A DNA stretch of 64,000 nucleotides from Onthophagus taurus (lineage: Eukaryota; Arthropoda; Insecta; Coleoptera; Scarabaeidae), in the NCBI RefSeq assembly GCF_036711975.1, contig NC_091969.1:1984001-2048000 (forward strand), in the 5' to 3' direction. This document shows positions 42,602-55,511 of the stretch, piece after piece. The notes beneath the pieces are model-generated. The model was given only the letters and a program-made list of their open reading frames with translations. It did not search any database and was not told the origin of the DNA. Position 1 is the stretch's first letter, and each line of letters begins with the position of its first letter. The position numbers were made by a program, and so were the translations under genes.

Positions 42602-43716
42602 CTTTTCAAGAATCGCCCGGTCGCTTAAAAATCGACGATTCTTTTTAATCGATAGGTACTGACCTAAAAATGACGTTAACAATAAAAAAGTGTGTTCACT
42701 TTTGTGACGTCACAAGCAATGCTTTTTAAACATTTAACTTTTTTGTAAACATGCTTTTTCGTATTCAACCGGTCAACACCTAACCCACAAATTGTTTATT
42801 TTATAGCCACGCACAAAATAAATCTAATAAACTTAAAAGTAAAGTTATTTTTACTTAACTTGTAGAGATTACAACATATATTTTCGGATGAAATACCCTA
42901 GTTTCTTAAGTTTTCGATGCATAGCACTACCTAGATAGACTGTATCAATAGACTGTCTGTCAAGTGATACAAAAACCTACAACGACTGAAATGTCTTTAT
43001 TTACCGTCTGTCTACTGGCGTGGATCTAAATGTTAGCGGTTTTCTTTCAATGGACCCTTCAATCCGTAATTTACAACTCGACATTTAGCGAATTCGCACT
43101 AGTTTAAATGTTAATTAACATAACTGAACATCCAATTTCTATACAAAATTCTGAAGTAAATCCAATCTAACCTAATCCAGACCTAATCCAACCCGGAATT
43201 TACACCTACCACCTGCATCAAACCCAACCGGTACCCAACCCGACAATTCGGAAATTCACACCAGTTTAAATGTTAATTAAACTAACTCAAAATCTGATTT
43301 CGAATATAGTAAGTAAAAATTAAATCATTGTCTCAAATTTAATGAAAGAATTAACAACTTGTTAATATTAATTTAATAATATTTATAACGCATATTTTCG
43401 GATATAATACAACGACTAAAAGTCTTTATTTACCATACACCTGTTCGTGTGGACGGTTTTTTTTTTGTCAACAAAACCAACCTAACCTGAAATTTATAAC
43501 CCAAGGTTATTTCACCCGAAAATATATTAATTTTTTCAAAATTTATGTGTAACGGTGTTGCTTTGAAAATATATGGTTAGCATGGTTGATGAAGTCACAA
43601 AACGTGACGTCACATCAAAACTTTAAAGTGATTTTTTTACTTTTCCGCACTTTTTCTTTGTTTTGCCTTCAATTAAAAAGAATCGATTTTTATGCGACCG
43701 AGCGATTCTTGAAAAA
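42602..43716. mobile_element. Inverted-repeat element with TGACGTCA palindromes (A2)
   Basis: Counterpart of 3723-4838; both TGACGTCA palindromes are kept. Confidence 0.6.
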
Positions 43717-43976
43717 TGCCCATATTTTTATTCAAAGATAAATACGTCTAATTGATACGAATGTTAACACAGAATGAATTGTATATAAAATAAATACATA
43801 TTTGTTATCTTGGAAACAAATAAAAATATATAATTTTCATAAGCAATAGACCCTAATGATTGAATTGAATAGATTGAACTCGTTCATCAATGCCGGCAAT
43901 ATTGACAGTAACGTCACAATGAACAACTGAATTAAAAAATACTAAAATGAAGTATATAAAACCCAAAACTACTCAC

Positions 43977-44079
43977 AAATTTTCGATATAAGAAGAGAAT
44001 TTTTAATAAGTTGTAAACATCTCCGCGGGGTAAACTTAACCTAAACTTAACACAAACACTAAACATCGGTGAGGTGACT
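43977..44079 (-). promoter_or_regulatory. Candidate core promoter and first exon (A2)
   Basis: Counterpart of 5099-5201; the TATATAAA box, the initiator and the GTGAGT donor are unchanged. Confidence 0.35.
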
Positions 44080-44363
44080 GAATTGGAAGGCCAAGCGTCT
44101 GCGGTTTATATAGGGGTAGGATTGACGATGTAATACAGGGGCGTGGCTTAGAAATTAACATTGTTCTTGGTATGCTAAAACGTACACTTTTATAGCAGCG
44201 AAAATACTAGAATAAATTGTTGAAAAACTTGAATAATGTTCGATTAAGTGTAAAATTAGGTTCTATCATTATTTTACATTGAAAGTTGTTAATTACAACT
44301 TTGATACGAGATTTTGTATTGAAGTATCGATACGGGTCGTGTTAACAGTTTCTACATCCGCCC

Positions 44364-44405
44364 AAGGTTCGTAAAGCGCATTGTACAATACGCTTTACGG
44401 ACCTT
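44364..44405. repeat. 42-bp palindrome (A2)
   Basis: Counterpart of 5486-5527 with one additional mismatch (GCGCATTG in the left arm). Confidence 0.85.
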
Positions 44406-44892
44406 GCATCCGCCATGCTGTCGCCAGACAAACCGGAAACCCGCCCTCAGAAACTTCGAGTTGTTCTCATAAAAGGAAATAAAACCTACCCATATTTTCT
44501 ATAAACTGCAAGAAATTATCAAAGTATTAATTCTGCCTCTTAATGTAAAGAACTACACTTATTATCTTTCTATAAAATATTACTATGAAATTTTAATAGT
44601 TATATTTAATTTTAATATCTGCGATGAATAAATGTGTTTATTCAAAATTGTAATAAATTGTTGACATTGATTTGTTGACATTTGTTGCATTGTTTATTCT
44701 TACTTTTACTTTCGTTTTAAACTAGGAGGATTGAATACAAAACTTAGATTTAGAATAAGAAATATCATTAAAAAATATCACTGGATATTTTTGGCGGTAA
44801 ATTTAAATTCACGTTATTATTACATAAAACGAAATGTTCTACTTATTATTAACATTTATTTAGCATTTCGTCTATTTTAAACATACAAGTTA

Positions 44893-47732
44893 GGAGTGCG
44901 GGAAGTTACCCCCAATTTTTTGATTTTTAAATTTTTTATTGTTGTCCTAGATTGTTCTAGAGATGTTCTACATTGTTCCAAAGCGGCAAATTGAAAAAGT
45001 AAAACTCCACGAGAAAACCGAAGAAACAGGTTTTTTGACTAGCCCCCCATTTTTGGAAAAGTGAAATTTTCTTTGTTGTTCTGGGTTGTTCTAGTTGTTC
45101 TAGTTATTGTTCTAGAAAATCAAAATTGTGGGATACAGCATTACGAAGTTATAACTAAAAATAGGTTTGGCCGCTGAAATGTCTGGTTGATTGCTGTGAC
45201 CATAGATTTTCTATCAATTCCATATTACAAATATATACCTATTATAGCTAACGCAATCTGGAACAGCTATTATTTTCACTAGAACAACTCTCTAAAGGGC
45301 ACTTTACTCTTTGAAAATTAAAGTTTTTCGAAGTTTTAATAAGAATTAAAAAACATAGAACAATCAGAAATAACTCAAACTTTGCCGATTCAAATTGTTC
45401 TAGATGTGTTTTGCGTTCAACACGAACATTAATTTTGCAAAATCACATATTTTTTGTTGCTCTAAATTGTTCTTGTTGTTCTAGGTACTTAAAATGTTTA
45501 TTTAATCACTGCGGTTTTAGTTCTTTTGAAGTTTCATATAATAATACTTTTAAAATACTAAAAAAATATAGAATAATCTGACCATCATAATTATCTAAAA
45601 ATCACAAGTTTCACCTTTCTCTTTAAACTTATAATAGTAAAACAAAAGATGCGATTTAAAGTGTATTTATTTTGTATAAACTAATAAATTAATAAATAAA
45701 CTAAACTAAGAAATAAAACAATAACTATTCGATCAGTATTACTATATTAGTACAATAATTTATTTTAAGGTAAACTATAACTAAATAAACTAAATTATGT
45801 AAATAAACTAATATCATGGAATAATACGGTTACATCACTTTGCTCAATTATAAACATATATGCACATTTAAGCATTTATTTCAGTAGCTTTTTCAACTTG
45901 TACGGATTCTTTTCGTAAGTCTTTAAATAATTTCCAATTGGCATTGTTGGGCACAAATGCCAGGTAGTGTCCTACATCATTCAAAGTTTGAGTACCTTTG
46001 TAACTGATGATACCTGCGGGGATATAGAATTTGTTGTGGAGTTACAAATTGCGTACGTAATCACTCAATTTTGTTTTATTGTTCTCTCCATTTGTTGCTT
46101 CTATAAACAGACCACATTTTTTTGCAATTGTTGCTTAGGGTTTGCATGTAGTTTTCTATTACTTGGTTTAGCTATGCATAGCCTAATATTGTTACGATGT
46201 CAATGTCGATTGGTAAAATTATGTTTTTATGGAAAGTAACGTTTAAACCATTATTGCAGTTTTTAGTGCTACAATAACTAAATTCTTCTTTAAATCGTTG
46301 TGTGCAAAGAAACGTAATATTTGACACAACATTCACTATTATCAGGCCAGCAATATTCTGGTTTCCAAAATAATTTATGCCTGTTAATAGTTCAGCTCTT
46401 TTTTTATATGTTGCTTTACTAGAACCGGTTTTTAAAAATAATTTTAGGAAACTAAAGCAATATGTGCAAACATTCTCAACATGATTTCTAAATGAATAGC
46501 TAGTATCATCAGCTACGAAGGTACTCACTCTTTGAGTGATGTAGGATACTACACGGCATTTGTGCCCAACAATTAGTTATTATTTAATGATTTAAGAAAA
46601 AAATCCATACAGGTTGAAGAAGCAACAGAAATAAATGCACAAATGTGCATATATGTGTGTAAATGAGTTCCGTGATATTAGTCCATTTAGATGATTTAAT
46701 TTATTTACTTATACTTTACTTTAGAATAATTTTTTGTACAGTTTTTGTGAAAGAATAGGTATTGTTTTGTGTTTATTTATTAATTTATTACTTAGTTTTA
46801 CAAAATAAAATACACTTTAAATCGCATCTTATGTTTTATTATTATAAGTTTAAATAGAAAGGTGATTTTTAGAAAATTAGATGGTCAGATTATTCCATAT
46901 TTTTTAATTTTTTAAAACTATTATTATATTAACGGTTGGGTTCACTGATTCAACAAAACCTGTCCGATATCACAACAACTAATAAAATTTAAGGTTTTTC
47001 TAGTGAAAATAACAGCTGTTCTGAATTGTTTTAATTGTTGTAAGTAGTAATTTTTAATATGAAACTTTAAAAGAACTAAAACCGCAGTGATTAAATAAAC
47101 ATTTTAAGTACCTAGAACAACAAGAACAATTTAGAGTAACAAAAAATATGTGATTTTGCAAAATTAATGTCCGTGTTAAACGCAAAACACATCTAGAACA
47201 ATTTGAATCGGCAAAGTTTGAATTATTTTAGATTGCTCTATGTTTTTTAATTCTTATTGTGTAATATATAACCGCTGTCACAAGAATTACTGACTGAAAC
47301 TTCCAAAAATTTTAATTTTCAAAGAGTAAAGTGCCCTTTAGAGAGTTGTTCTAGTGAAAATAATAGCTGTTCCAGATTGCGTTAGCTATAATAAGTATAT
47401 ATTTGTTATATGGAACTGATAATAGAAAAACTATGGTCACAGCAATCAACTAGACATTTGGGCGGCCAAACCTATTTTTAATTATAACTTCGTAATGCTG
47501 TATCCCCTAATTTTGATTTTCTAGAACAATAACTAGAACAACCCAGAACAACAAAGAAAATTTGATTTTTCCAAAGATGGGGGGCTAGTAAAAAAACCCG
47601 TTTTTTCGGTTTTCTCGCGGAGTTTTTATTTTTTCGATTTGCCGATTTGGTACAATGTAGAACAACTCTAGAACAATCTACAACAATAAAATATTTAAAA
47701 ATCAAAAAATAGGGGGCTAACTTCCCGCACTC
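44893..47732. mobile_element. DNA transposon with inverted ends over 1 kb (A2)
   Basis: Counterpart of 6015-9158, flanked by the same ACAAGTTA duplication (44885-44892 and 47733-47740). It is 304 bp shorter because it lacks the internal third copy of the terminal sequence. The minus-strand protein relic lies at about 45870-46520. Confidence 0.85.
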
Positions 47733-48342
47733 ACAAGTTAGCATGTATGGTTTAAATATATTTAATATAACACACATAACTTCATAATTACTAACATTCG
47801 CCATATTGAGTGCCAACATAATTCACTAAAAAAAACATTAACAAATAACTGTAAAAGATTCGATTTATGCCAACGAGAATTTCAAACAAAAGGGAAGCTT
47901 TGTGGTGCGAAATTTCAAAATCTACACCGCGTATGCAGGCTGTTTCTGTAAGTGTTTGGATATTTTTAATCACAAATACTACGTGACTAAAAGTTATGAC
48001 GAATCATTTAAAAATTTCTGGTCTAAACCCATAAATGGCTAAGATATATATATGCCTTCGCAATTTTTAAACATTTTCTTAAATATTTTTGACATGGTTT
48101 GTCGTATTAAACTTATGTTCTCGTTGTCATTACATCACATTCTTTGTTCATATTTAACAAATAATAATCCTTAAATTAAAATAAATTACGTTAAGACTTA
48201 CTACAACCAATGCACACCGATAAAAATCACGAACACTACTATCCGTGCTGAAAGTCAAGGCCTCTCACTTTAGACATCGATATCTTCGCAACCGCTTGAT
48301 GAAAAAGATTGCGGTAAAGTTTGTTGTAATTACTAAACATTT

Positions 48343-48988
48343 CTACGTACCATTGAATGTGAATTTGAATTTTCGGCTCCGCGGTTTTCTTTTTATCGCG
48401 AAGTAAATGAAAAAAGTACCCGATTTTTGAGTGTGCCGCCAACTGTCCACTTTGCGATTTTTTCACTTGAAAATATATTAAACTAAGATTAGAACTAAAA
48501 CTAGAACTAACACTAGAAACTTTCCGGTTTTGCCGTGCGTCTTTTAATAAAAGGTTTGACGTTTCGGATGCCATGTTGCAACCTTCTTCAGAAACTCGAA
48601 GTGACTTCGAACCAGTTTCTGAAGAAGGTTCACACCGGCCGTGAAAGCCTTCGTACTTATATGAAAATATATTGTATTGGTGAACGATTGAATATTGATG
48701 ATATATATATCGATGAATTAAAAATTTAATTAAAAAAAAACAAAAAAAACAACTTAATAAATTATTTAATTATTAATACGAACTTAAATGTTATATCATT
48801 TGATGTTGTTAACTCGGACTGAATATCCTAAATCAAAATAAAATTTTCAAAATTCGAATTTTTAATGAACAACAAAAAAAATTAATCAAAGACTTATCTT
48901 AATTACAAGTAAATTGTTTCTCCTTCAAACAATGGTTTCTATATACGCCTCCTCTATCAACTTAAATCCTCGGTGATTCCACACTCTC
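48343..48988. other. Unit-2-specific spacer between segments A and B
   Basis: Not found elsewhere in the window except for its foldback element. It may be the ancestral continuation that in unit 1 was replaced or split by the 15.4-kb block. No gene is recognised. Confidence 0.6.
48480..48661 (+). mobile_element. Foldback-family element (unit 2 only)
   Basis: 182 bp starting AAACTAAGATTAGAACTA and carrying CGTGCGTCTTTTAATAAAAG and GACGTTTCGGATGCCATG. The right half of the palindrome is mostly deleted, and the element ends with the family tail. Flanked by an exact 12-bp duplication TGAAAATATATT (48468-48479 and 48662-48673). Confidence 0.85.
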
Positions 48989-50117
48989 ACGCTAGATGTC
49001 CAAATCCAAATCGATTGTTTTAATTTATTCTTCCTTTTTGTATTCTGATTATCGTCTCAGTTAGTGTTTTAAATGTTCACGAATTTTTAATAAACAATTT
49101 TATACACTTGATTAAATTAGTTTTTTTTTTAATTGCTAGTTTTTTTTTAATATTCAAACTCACATTAGGTTATTTCTTCTTCTTCTTCACTATGATCGGG
49201 GTTATGTTTTTTTTTTTAGTATATTTTCATTGTCGAACGCGTTCACAACAAAAGGGTGCGTCTTCTTCTACGATTCAACTTTGATTGTTATTGTTATTTT
49301 TTCAAGTGTCGGTACTTCAATTTTCTATCAAATGCGTAGCGACTATGCTACTGACAATCGTGGATTATTTCAAAAATAATATAAATTTTGGTTATACAAA
49401 GTACGTTAAAAGATAATTTATGTAAAATTTCGGAACGACATGCAATGTCGATCAAAATAGTTCAAATATGTTTTCTTTTTTCCAGAAATAATGATTATCA
49501 GATATTATTATCGATTTGTTGGTTAATTTCTTCAATTTCAGGAACAATATGGTTTTAAATGTCTTTATCATTATCGGTGAATTTTTAAAATAAGATTTTG
49601 GAATGGATATGGAAATTTTATTACTTTCTAGAAATATTACGGCATAGATTATTATTGATTAAGTGAAAGATCGCATTAATAAGTCTTTGTAAGAAGTTTT
49701 ATCGATAATTTCATGAGCAATATCGATTCTCAACTGACAGGTGAAAACGTAGTCATATTTTTTCATTAAAAATGAAATCAGATACTATCAGATACTCGTA
49801 TCAGCCTGAATTACTACAATATCAATAAAAAAATAAATAAAAAAGGAGAGATGTAACACCACGTTTCTAACTACAGTATAAATAAGAACATATTTCAATA
49901 TGTTCTTTATTATTCAATATTATTTCATAACAAACATGACCACTATTTGGTGTAATTTATGTGAAAAATGATTCTGCTTTTGTAAGCCGTTGTGGAGTTA
50001 GTATTCATTATAAATAATATTTCCAACTCTAACAATGCCATAAACACGTATTGATTTTTAATGTTTTATTTCATTGACAAAATCGAAAAACATAATGAAA
50101 ATAATAAACAAAATCAT

Positions 50118-50290
50118 TAAACTAACACTAGCACTATCACTAGAACTAACACTAGACCTACAACTAGAAACTTTCGGGTTAACCCGTGCGTTTTTTGAAA
50201 AAAATGTTTGACGTTCGGATGCCACATGATAGTGCTAGTGTTAGTTCTAGTTTTAGTTTAATTAACACCGGCCGTGAATGCTTCGTACTT
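50118..50290 (+). mobile_element. Foldback-family element (B2)
   Basis: Counterpart of 26273-26458 with a 13-bp shortening: it lacks one AAACTAAAACTAA-type repeat and one base of the tail. Confidence 0.8.
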
Positions 50291-50916
50291 ATAAATAAAA
50301 TCATACTAACCAAAATAACGTAAACTAGATCTTTTACAAAAAACTAATAATTTTTAATAGATACCCAGTAAACAAGAAACATCTGTGAAACATTTCAATT
50401 TTAACGTACAATGAATTAAATGAAACATTTTACAAGTACGTTTCATATACATGACAGATACGATTGTTACGAAACGTATCTAAAGATATGTATCAAATAC
50501 ATTTCAGTAGGAATATTTATGAAATATCATTAAAATATGTAGCAGAAACATTTCATTTGAAACATTTCTCTACAAATGTGTCTGAAACATGTCTGAATAT
50601 CTTCATCAGCGCCTGTGAACGTATGCGCATGTTCTAGGACGCGGTGACTCATCAGCGTCTTGTCACGACTTGTTCTATTGTGTGTTTTGTTCTGTTCAGT
50701 TCTGTTCTCAGTTCCTTCGAATCGTTTTCTATATATCTGTTCTGTGGCTCGAATATTGGTTTAGAATGGCGCAGGTAACTTTCGTATAAGTTTTTTTATA
50801 TATCACCACTAGGTTTAGTTATTTTTAAATTTATCTAAAAACATTCTTGTTTAAAATAATGACTTAAATCTTGTGATTGAATTTAACCGAAGAATATTAT
50901 ATTGACATAAAGTTAT

Positions 50917-51183
50917 TCCTTAACCAACGCGATGTATTCGCTGCGACGGCGATTGTTACGCTTGATAATGTTGTCGCCAAGTCGACACGGCGGCAAATGA
51001 ACATGCACAAACGTGCCCAAACCGACGTTTTCAACTGTCAGGTGACAACGACAAAAACCGTGGGTGTAGCGATACTTTCGCGTCGGTCTGGGTATGTTCA
51101 TTTGCCGCGGCTTCGTGTTGACCTGGCGACAAGGTCATGCGAAACAATCGCCGTTACAGCGAATAAATCGCGTTGGTTAAGGA
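50917..51183. mobile_element. Nested foldback inside the 2.48-kb transposon
   Basis: 267 bp with arms of about 100 bp. The left starts TCCTTAACCAACGCGATGTA and the right is its near complement. It includes CGGCGATTGTTACGC and CGGCAAATGAACATGC blocks on both sides. It is GC-richer than its host. The reading frames across it on both strands are by-products of the palindrome. Confidence 0.8.
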
Positions 51184-51233
51184 GGAGTTTAAAACTTTTT
51201 CCATGACCGAATTCTAATTTAAATATACATTTT

Positions 51234-51380
51234 AGTGGCAGTTAGGAAGAGCTTCCATTTAACTGATAAAGAATATGAAGTGGTAGTAAGCAATTGGTTA
51301 CGACAAGCGAATTTACGTTATAATAGGCGAAATAAGGAAACTGCAGATGAGATAATAAAGAATATTGTTATTTTCTTTTA
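51234..51380 (+). CDS. Short unrecognised frame in the 2.48-kb transposon
   Basis: After an ATTTTAG acceptor, one frame reads RKSFHLTDKEYEVVVSNWLR and continues QANLRYNRRNKETADEIIKN before a stop. An ATGGCGCAG/GTAACT donor lies upstream near 50766. It may be a two-exon remnant of the element's own gene. No family is recognised. Confidence 0.3.
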
Positions 51381-52383
51381 GTATTCTTTCTTTCGTTTAC
51401 TCGTCTCAATGCGGAAAACGTAGTGCAAGAATCGCATCTCAAATATGAAACAAATTTAAAAATTTTGTGTTGCCATTTCTCCATATATGTATATTTTATG
51501 TAGTTTTGTACTTTTATGTTTTAGTTTTATGTAGGTTATTTAAATTTTAGTTAAATTTCTTAGTCTTGAACAATCATAAAAAGATGATGAAAGAGATCTC
51601 CAGCTTCTTCAGACTACAAGTAAAGAAGACCTATTTATTTTGTAAAAGTCTTATTGCTATAAGTGAGACCACATGTTGTAAAATTCTTTTTATCAAGAAA
51701 AATAAACAATTCCACGACTGTTGTACATCGTTTGTGGTATATTACTTGTTTTATTGTATTATCTGACATGTAAATTGTCATGTAACTGTTTTTGTAAGTT
51801 ATTTTGTAATACTGATAGTTTCTCTTCATAAAAACAATTTTACAACATGTGATATCTCCAATAACTAAGATAAAAAAAAATGTTAAATATATTATTATAA
51901 TTATTATTATTAAATATATTATAGGTATTCTTTATTTGTAGTCTGAAGAAGCTGGGGATCTCTGGCGAAACATCACAAATATATGTGTATTAATTGAAAC
52001 AATGTTTCGTTTGAGAAAAAAAAATTCTTTCGGTTATTCATATATAAACAGAAGTAAAAATAATTAAAAATACCACTAATATGATCTAAATTTAACTTTA
52101 TATTTAAATGACCTACATAAATTATTGGAATGTTTATGTTTAATTTGTTTACAAATAAGAATTTTATTTTAGTTGCCATTTTAATATATTTTGTATATAT
52201 ATTTACTAAATATATTTAATGCATACCTACTCTTATACTTACTTTATATGTCGTAATCAATGAGAAAACAGAATAGTAGAAATTATTGACTGATAATTTT
52301 GAAATTTGGTACAGTAGGCGGTAAGTAACAAGTATCGTACTTCTATTATTATTTTTCCTACCTTAAGGTATGATTTTGTTGCA

Positions 52384-52500
52384 GCGTCCACCGTCTGCGC
52401 CCTGGGTGGTATGCTCAGAAATGCTTCCTCAGCATATGCATATCTTTTGAGGAAGCATGTATGAGCATCTTGTCCAGGATGCAGACGCTACACCTCAACG
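52384..52500. repeat. Imperfect hairpin near the right end of the 2.48-kb transposon
   Basis: Inverted blocks AATGCTTCCTCA and TGAGGAAGCATG, with outer GCAGCGTCCACC/GACGCTACACC similarity. Probably another small foldback or part of the subterminal structure. Confidence 0.6.
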
Positions 52501-53274
52501 AAATTATATCTTTACATACATATGTACATCCCTGAAACGCCAACGAAACCTTTCAGGAATTATTTTTAAATGTTTATGATACATACTATTAATGTAATGT
52601 AAATGTAAACAAAACATTACAGAAATAATTCGAAATCATTAATGAAACATTTTAGTAGTGTACCGTAATTGTCAGCTGTATGTTGCAGAAACGTTTCAAT
52701 AGAAACGTTTCAATAAAACATAAAAAGGGTCGGACATTAGCAGTTTCAGACACGTTTCATCTATGTTTCAGAAATATGTCGAAGAACGTTTCATGTTTCA
52801 ATAATATGTATCAGAAATGTTTCTGAAACGCAAATTTGTTTACTGGGTAAGTACGCTACATGTAAACTGTAAATAATTCAAAATGACAATTTTAAAATAA
52901 GGTTGTCAAAACTGACAGGTGACTATGTATTTTCTGTTTAATAGTGACATTGTCACAAAAATTAATGACGTTGTCGTTTAAAGAAAATGTTGGTTGTAAA
53001 CGATGAATACTAAAAGTAAGTTTTTGTTATTTCGCGAAATAATAAAGCTTTTTTTTCAATATTTTTATAATTTAGAAGGGCCCTTCTAACTGCAGAGAGA
53101 GGGATGGACGATGTTCTAACTTTAGAAACACAAATTTAGTATTTAACAAATTCTTATGTACGGTTCTTAAGGTTGATTATTAAGGTTTAGAAGTAGAACG
53201 GAATGAAATTGGTACAGGCTTTAAATTTGAAAATGTATTGCGCAAACTAGATAGGAGAGGTTCTGTGTCAACAG

Positions 53275-54892
53275 AATGATGTGAATTTATAGAAAATTCT
53301 CCAGGAAGACAAAGTGGTTGCCTAACTCAGCGGGAGAACAACGCCGATCTTCTTTTAAAGAGAATCAGAGTCCCAACAGGATTATTGGTGGTTCGTGATT
53401 CCACCTATCGACATTTCCTATGGCTGTTATGGCGGTTTTGAGAGTCCTGTGCTTGTAAAATTGTAAAAGGGTGTGATAGATTGTGGTATGCCGATTCTGG
53501 AAAGATATTCACGGAGAAGAGTGTTTGCTACTGAAGAAGATGAAATATCATTTATAGGATAAGCTTCAGGCCAAAGTGTGAAGCGGTCGATTACTGTGAG
53601 GACATAAGAACATCCTAAAGATACTAAAGGTCCTAATAAATCTATATGGATATGCTGAAATCGTCCTTTAGGAATGGATATTTTCTCAACAAGGGATTTG
53701 GTATGTTGATGGATCTTTGTTTTCTGCTACTGGAGACATCTCATTCTTGTCCAAAATTGTATGTCCTTTGACATATGAGGCCAAATGAAGTGAGATTTAA
53801 CACTGTGTAATGTAGAACGAAAACCTGAATAAGTTAAAGAATGAAATTTATTAAAAATTACTCTTCTATATTTTTAAGGTATATATATTTTAGGGGATGT
53901 CAAAGTAATGTCGCACCAAAGTACTAAATTTTAGCCTGCAATTTTTGTTTCAGATAAAAATATAAGTTAGTTATAATTGCATTTGGAAGCTGATTGTTTG
54001 TTGATTAAATAAGGTAATTGTTGATCTTGGTCCTGAGCATTTTTAATCATCTGTAAGTTTGGGTATTGATCTTCAAGGCAATCGACATTGATTCGTGACA
54101 ATGTGTCTGCCACAATGTTCGATTTACCTTGCTCCCATACCTATATTTGAAGCATTAGTAGTTAACGAAAGCGACGCATGAATAGATGGATGCGCAAGTG
54201 TTATCGTAAAAGTAAGAAGTTCTTGAGTGAATGATAGTTCATGTTTGTTTGAACATGAAGAGATTGATTTGTCTTTACTAGAATTTAGACCAGGTGTTAA
54301 ATTATATAGTGGTGCTAATGAATGAACGAATGAATGTATGATAAAAGTTTATCATACCTAAGAATCTTTGTAGCTCTTTTAAAGAAACAGTGCTGTACAG
54401 TTATTTAAATGCAAGTTGAAGTCTTGTATGTGAGGAAGAGGGTAACGATCAAGAACAGTTAAAATTTAGATGATGATAATCTCCACAGGGTCCCCAACCA
54501 TTGGACTCTTTTTTAGGGACCATATGTTATGGAGAAGCTGTGGACGAAAATGATGAAAAATACCTAAAGATACGATAGTTTCAAATTTTTTTTTAGCAAT
54601 ATTAAATTTTTAATGATATTGTGATTTGTAGAATGCATCACTGGGGAAGAAAAATCTGGGGGAGAAATTAATTTTGAGTAGCATTTTAAAAGTTGTTTAA
54701 ATTTCGTTTCAATAGAAAATAGTTTTGGTGAAGTTGAATTAGTTCGTTGGATTAAACGTATTGAACATAGATTGGTTTCCAAATCAATTAAAGGACGATT
54801 TTTAATATATAATAAGATACCGTATTTATGTAAAAAATCGGCACAGATAATTGTTTTTTTAACATCGGCTATAATAAATATGAAAGAGTAAT
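53275..54892 (-). pseudogene. pol: Ty3/gypsy pol relic: protease end, RT, integrase (B2)
   Basis: On the minus strand from 54850 downwards the order is that of a gypsy polyprotein. A stretch of the type after the protease (FLHKYGILL, then RPLIDLETNLCS) comes first. A reverse transcriptase motif follows near 54480-54540 (SLKKSPMVGDP, the degenerate form of the KKSxGDWRP motif), and then the integrase core shared with unit 1 (HIHIDLLGPL, VIDRFTLWPEAYP). Many stops and frameshifts. The part 53934-54892 is absent from unit 1, where a 4-base AGTA microhomology marks the junction. It is dead. Confidence 0.75.
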
Positions 54893-55511
54893 TTCTTCTA
54901 AGATTTAATGATCACGTTAATAATTTTTTGTCATTAGTATTTATCGAATTTCCCTTAGCAGCCGAAAGGAATTTAGTAGAATCCTGTTTGTGTTGTAGAT
55001 ACAACGTGTGAGGAAGTACTGAAATATCTGCGAAGACAAAGATTGGCGAATAAATGAAGTAGAACCTCTTGGTCGCTAAAGAGTTGTAGTAATTAAATAA
55101 TTTTAACTGTTTTTAAAAATTAAAATGCAAAGGCAGACGTGTTGTCTGGTTGGTTGCTTATAATCGAATGATATTTACATCGAAATCAACAAAAATGGTA
55201 ACAAAGGTAATTTATGATAATAAGGTAATTTGATAAAAGTTATAATTTCTATGTGTACGCTACAGTCGCTCTATATAGAATGCAAAACACCGGAGAATCA
55301 CGTATGTACGATTTGTGTAGTCAAATATTCTCGACACATAAAACTTAAGCAGCACAATATTGTACCGGTCTTATGGTCTCGACGCAGAACTACGAGCGCG
55401 TGAATTATAAACAGTCGAAAGAAATGTTCTAGTTGAAAAGAAATAAGTCATCTAATTGTAAAAAAATACAAATAATATAATTAAAAATAAACTACGTTTC
55501 TTCGTTAATAA

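Larger units (their letters stand above)
38870..48342 (+). repeat. Segment A, copy 2 of large duplication
   Basis: Second copy of 1-9769. The coordinate offset is 38869 at the left end and about 38574 after the 304-bp difference. It follows a 2-kb spacer (36794-38869) that is seen only once in the window, and it is followed by 0.65 kb of unit-2-specific sequence rather than the 15.4 kb seen in unit 1. Confidence 0.95.
50364..52847. mobile_element. 2.48-kb TA-flanked transposon, unit 2 only
   Basis: Termini CCCAGTAAACAA and its complement, flanked by TA (50362-50363 and 52848-52849). Unit 1 has the exact empty site AATAGATAAGTACG near 26530. The subterminal 250-300 bp at both ends are packed with GAAACATTTC and GAAACGTTTC words, mostly in direct and inverted orientation, as expected for transposase-binding arrays. 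No recognisable transposase is present. A TA duplication fits Tc1/mariner-like or other TA-targeting superfamilies; these termini are not ones I know. Inverted GATCTCCAGCTTCTTCAGAC blocks lie near 51595 and 51940. Confidence 0.88.

Noticed and set aside
50877-51206. 109-residue reading frame on the plus strand and a 62-residue frame on the minus strand
   Set aside because: Both run across the GC-rich foldback at 50917-51183 and reflect the palindrome, not a protein.
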